33,819 nt of DNA from Shinella sumterensis (GTDB lineage Bacteria > Pseudomonadota > Alphaproteobacteria > Rhizobiales > Rhizobiaceae), in NCBI RefSeq assembly GCF_004514425.2, contig NZ_MYFN02000025.1, positions 1-33,819 on the forward strand, read 5' to 3'. Within the stretch, counting starts at the first letter, position 1; each line of letters begins with the position of its first letter. The translations under genes and the position numbers were made by a program. Positions 33,319 to 33,819 of this stretch are shown here, one piece after another. Under the pieces are notes generated by a model. The model worked only from the letters and a program-made list of their open reading frames with translations, was not told the DNA's origin and did no database searches.

Positions 33319-33404
33319 GTGCCAAATTCCCGAACAGAAACAGAGATGGATTCGGAACGACGATCAGCCCAAGCCTCACCGACAATTGTGAGGTCAATCC
33401 GGGT

Positions 33405-33647
33405 TTACAAGGTCCCCCACGCCCGAAACCTCCCCCTCCCCGTCATCTCGCGCAAACCGAGCTCCAAAACAATCCGCCGCGCTGCCTGCGGCGTCACCTC
33501 GAGCGTCTTGGCGACCATTCCGGCCGACACGAGGGGTTTCGCCATCACCAACTCGATGAGCTCCGGCAGTGTATCCATCCGGCGAAGGCCGCGGGGCTTA
33601 TGATTTCGGCTCGTCTGCCATGATGCGTTTGATGACTTCCGGGTCAC
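33405..33647 (-). pseudogene. C-terminal remnant of a rhizobial DUF1612/HTH-type protein
   Basis: The last 58 codons (from about 33580) resemble the C-terminal HTH region of rhizobial DUF1612-type proteins: MDTLPELIELVMAKPLVSAG, then AKTLEVTPQAARRIVLELGLRE and a TGRGRFRAWG end. The first 22 codons of the open frame overlap another gene's end and are not part of the family. Most of the normal protein is missing, so I regard this as a gene fragment. Recognition is from memory. Confidence 0.5.
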
Positions 33648-33819
33648 ATTGCTCGTCGACGAGGAATTGCCGGACGCCGCACTCCCAGGTGCGGACGTCG
33701 GCGAGGAACTCCTTCAAGCTCTCGACACCGCGTTCCGTGAAGGTGGTGACGCCTTCCTCGGTCCCGTCATAGGCATGGATCATCTCGCCGTAGTCGATGT
33801 TGTCGGAGTTTCTGGCGAC
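33598..33819 (-). CDS. C-terminal part of an unidentified protein, cut by the window edge
   Basis: The frame is open to the window end, so the gene begins outside. The visible 73 residues (YGEMIHAYDGTEEGV, SLKEFLADVRTWECGVRQF, DPEVIKRIMADEPKS) are acidic and probably helical. I do not recognise a family. Its end overlaps the start of the open frame containing the DUF1612-like remnant. Confidence 0.4.
   Translation of the reverse strand, partial: VARNSDNIDYGEMIHAYDGTEEGVTTFTERGVESLKEFLADVRTWECGVRQFLVDEQCDPEVIKRIMADEPKS

Noticed and set aside
1-33819. CRISPR array, rRNA genes or replication origin
   Set aside because: No regularly spaced direct repeats, rRNA-like sequence or iteron clusters seen on reading through.

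Overview
The window looks like accessory DNA from a Rhizobiaceae-type alphaproteobacterium (Rhizobium, Agrobacterium or Sinorhizobium relatives), possibly a plasmid or chromid. The evidence is GC-rich coding DNA, two sugar ABC-transporter operons with MocA- and IolE-like enzymes, IS3 and IS6 elements, and at the right edge a fragment resembling the C-terminus of a rhizobial DUF1612/HTH protein. The genus is inferred, not shown.

Layout. (1) 1-1740: an IS6-type transposase gene cut by the window edge and abutted by an IS3-family element with orfA and orfB. (2) 1907-10072, minus strand: a MalEFGK-type sugar ABC operon (sugar isomerase/epimerase, binding protein, two permeases, Zn alcohol dehydrogenase, ATPase). 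Upstream lies a regulator that fuses a winged helix to a periplasmic-binding-protein-like domain with no signal peptide. A perfect palindrome at 8241-8255 is its likely operator. (3) 10201-16112, minus strand: a ribose/inositol-type ABC operon (IolE-like isomerase, binding protein, Gfo/Idh/MocA dehydrogenase, double ATPase, permease, broken ABM fragment). It is divergent from a ROK regulator and a leaderless paralogue of the operon's own binding protein (16306-18682, plus strand). A 14-bp-arm palindrome lies between the two units. (4) 18914-23660, plus strand: SIR2-like protein, 205-aa middle protein and Rad50/SMC-like ATPase with a zinc hook, joined by ATGA overlaps. This matches the Lamassu family of anti-phage systems with a Sir2 effector. 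(5) 23811-33318: an island rich in nucleotide-metabolism genes. It holds an orphan AcpS and a minus-strand operon (small protein, XRE regulator, ImmA/IrrE protease, thymidylate-synthase-like protein, a protein resembling the helical aGPT-pyrophosphorylase/HMUDK families, MazG-like protein). A dTMP kinase is divergent from a ThyA-like protein and a calcineurin-type phosphoesterase whose C-terminal half carries a degenerate thymidylate-synthase-like region. (6) 33405-33819: gene remnants at the edge.

The most notable content is region 5. Three proteins within 7 kb carry the thymidylate-synthase core at similar register, next to dTMP kinase, MazG and a predicted modified-thymine enzyme. It sits beside a Lamassu-like system, so a defence or DNA/nucleotide-modification role is plausible but inferred. 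The second theme is the sugar operons. Each appears to use a cytoplasmic, binding-protein-derived sensor for regulation: one fused to a winged helix, the other encoded beside a ROK protein that has lost its zinc and sugar-binding motifs.
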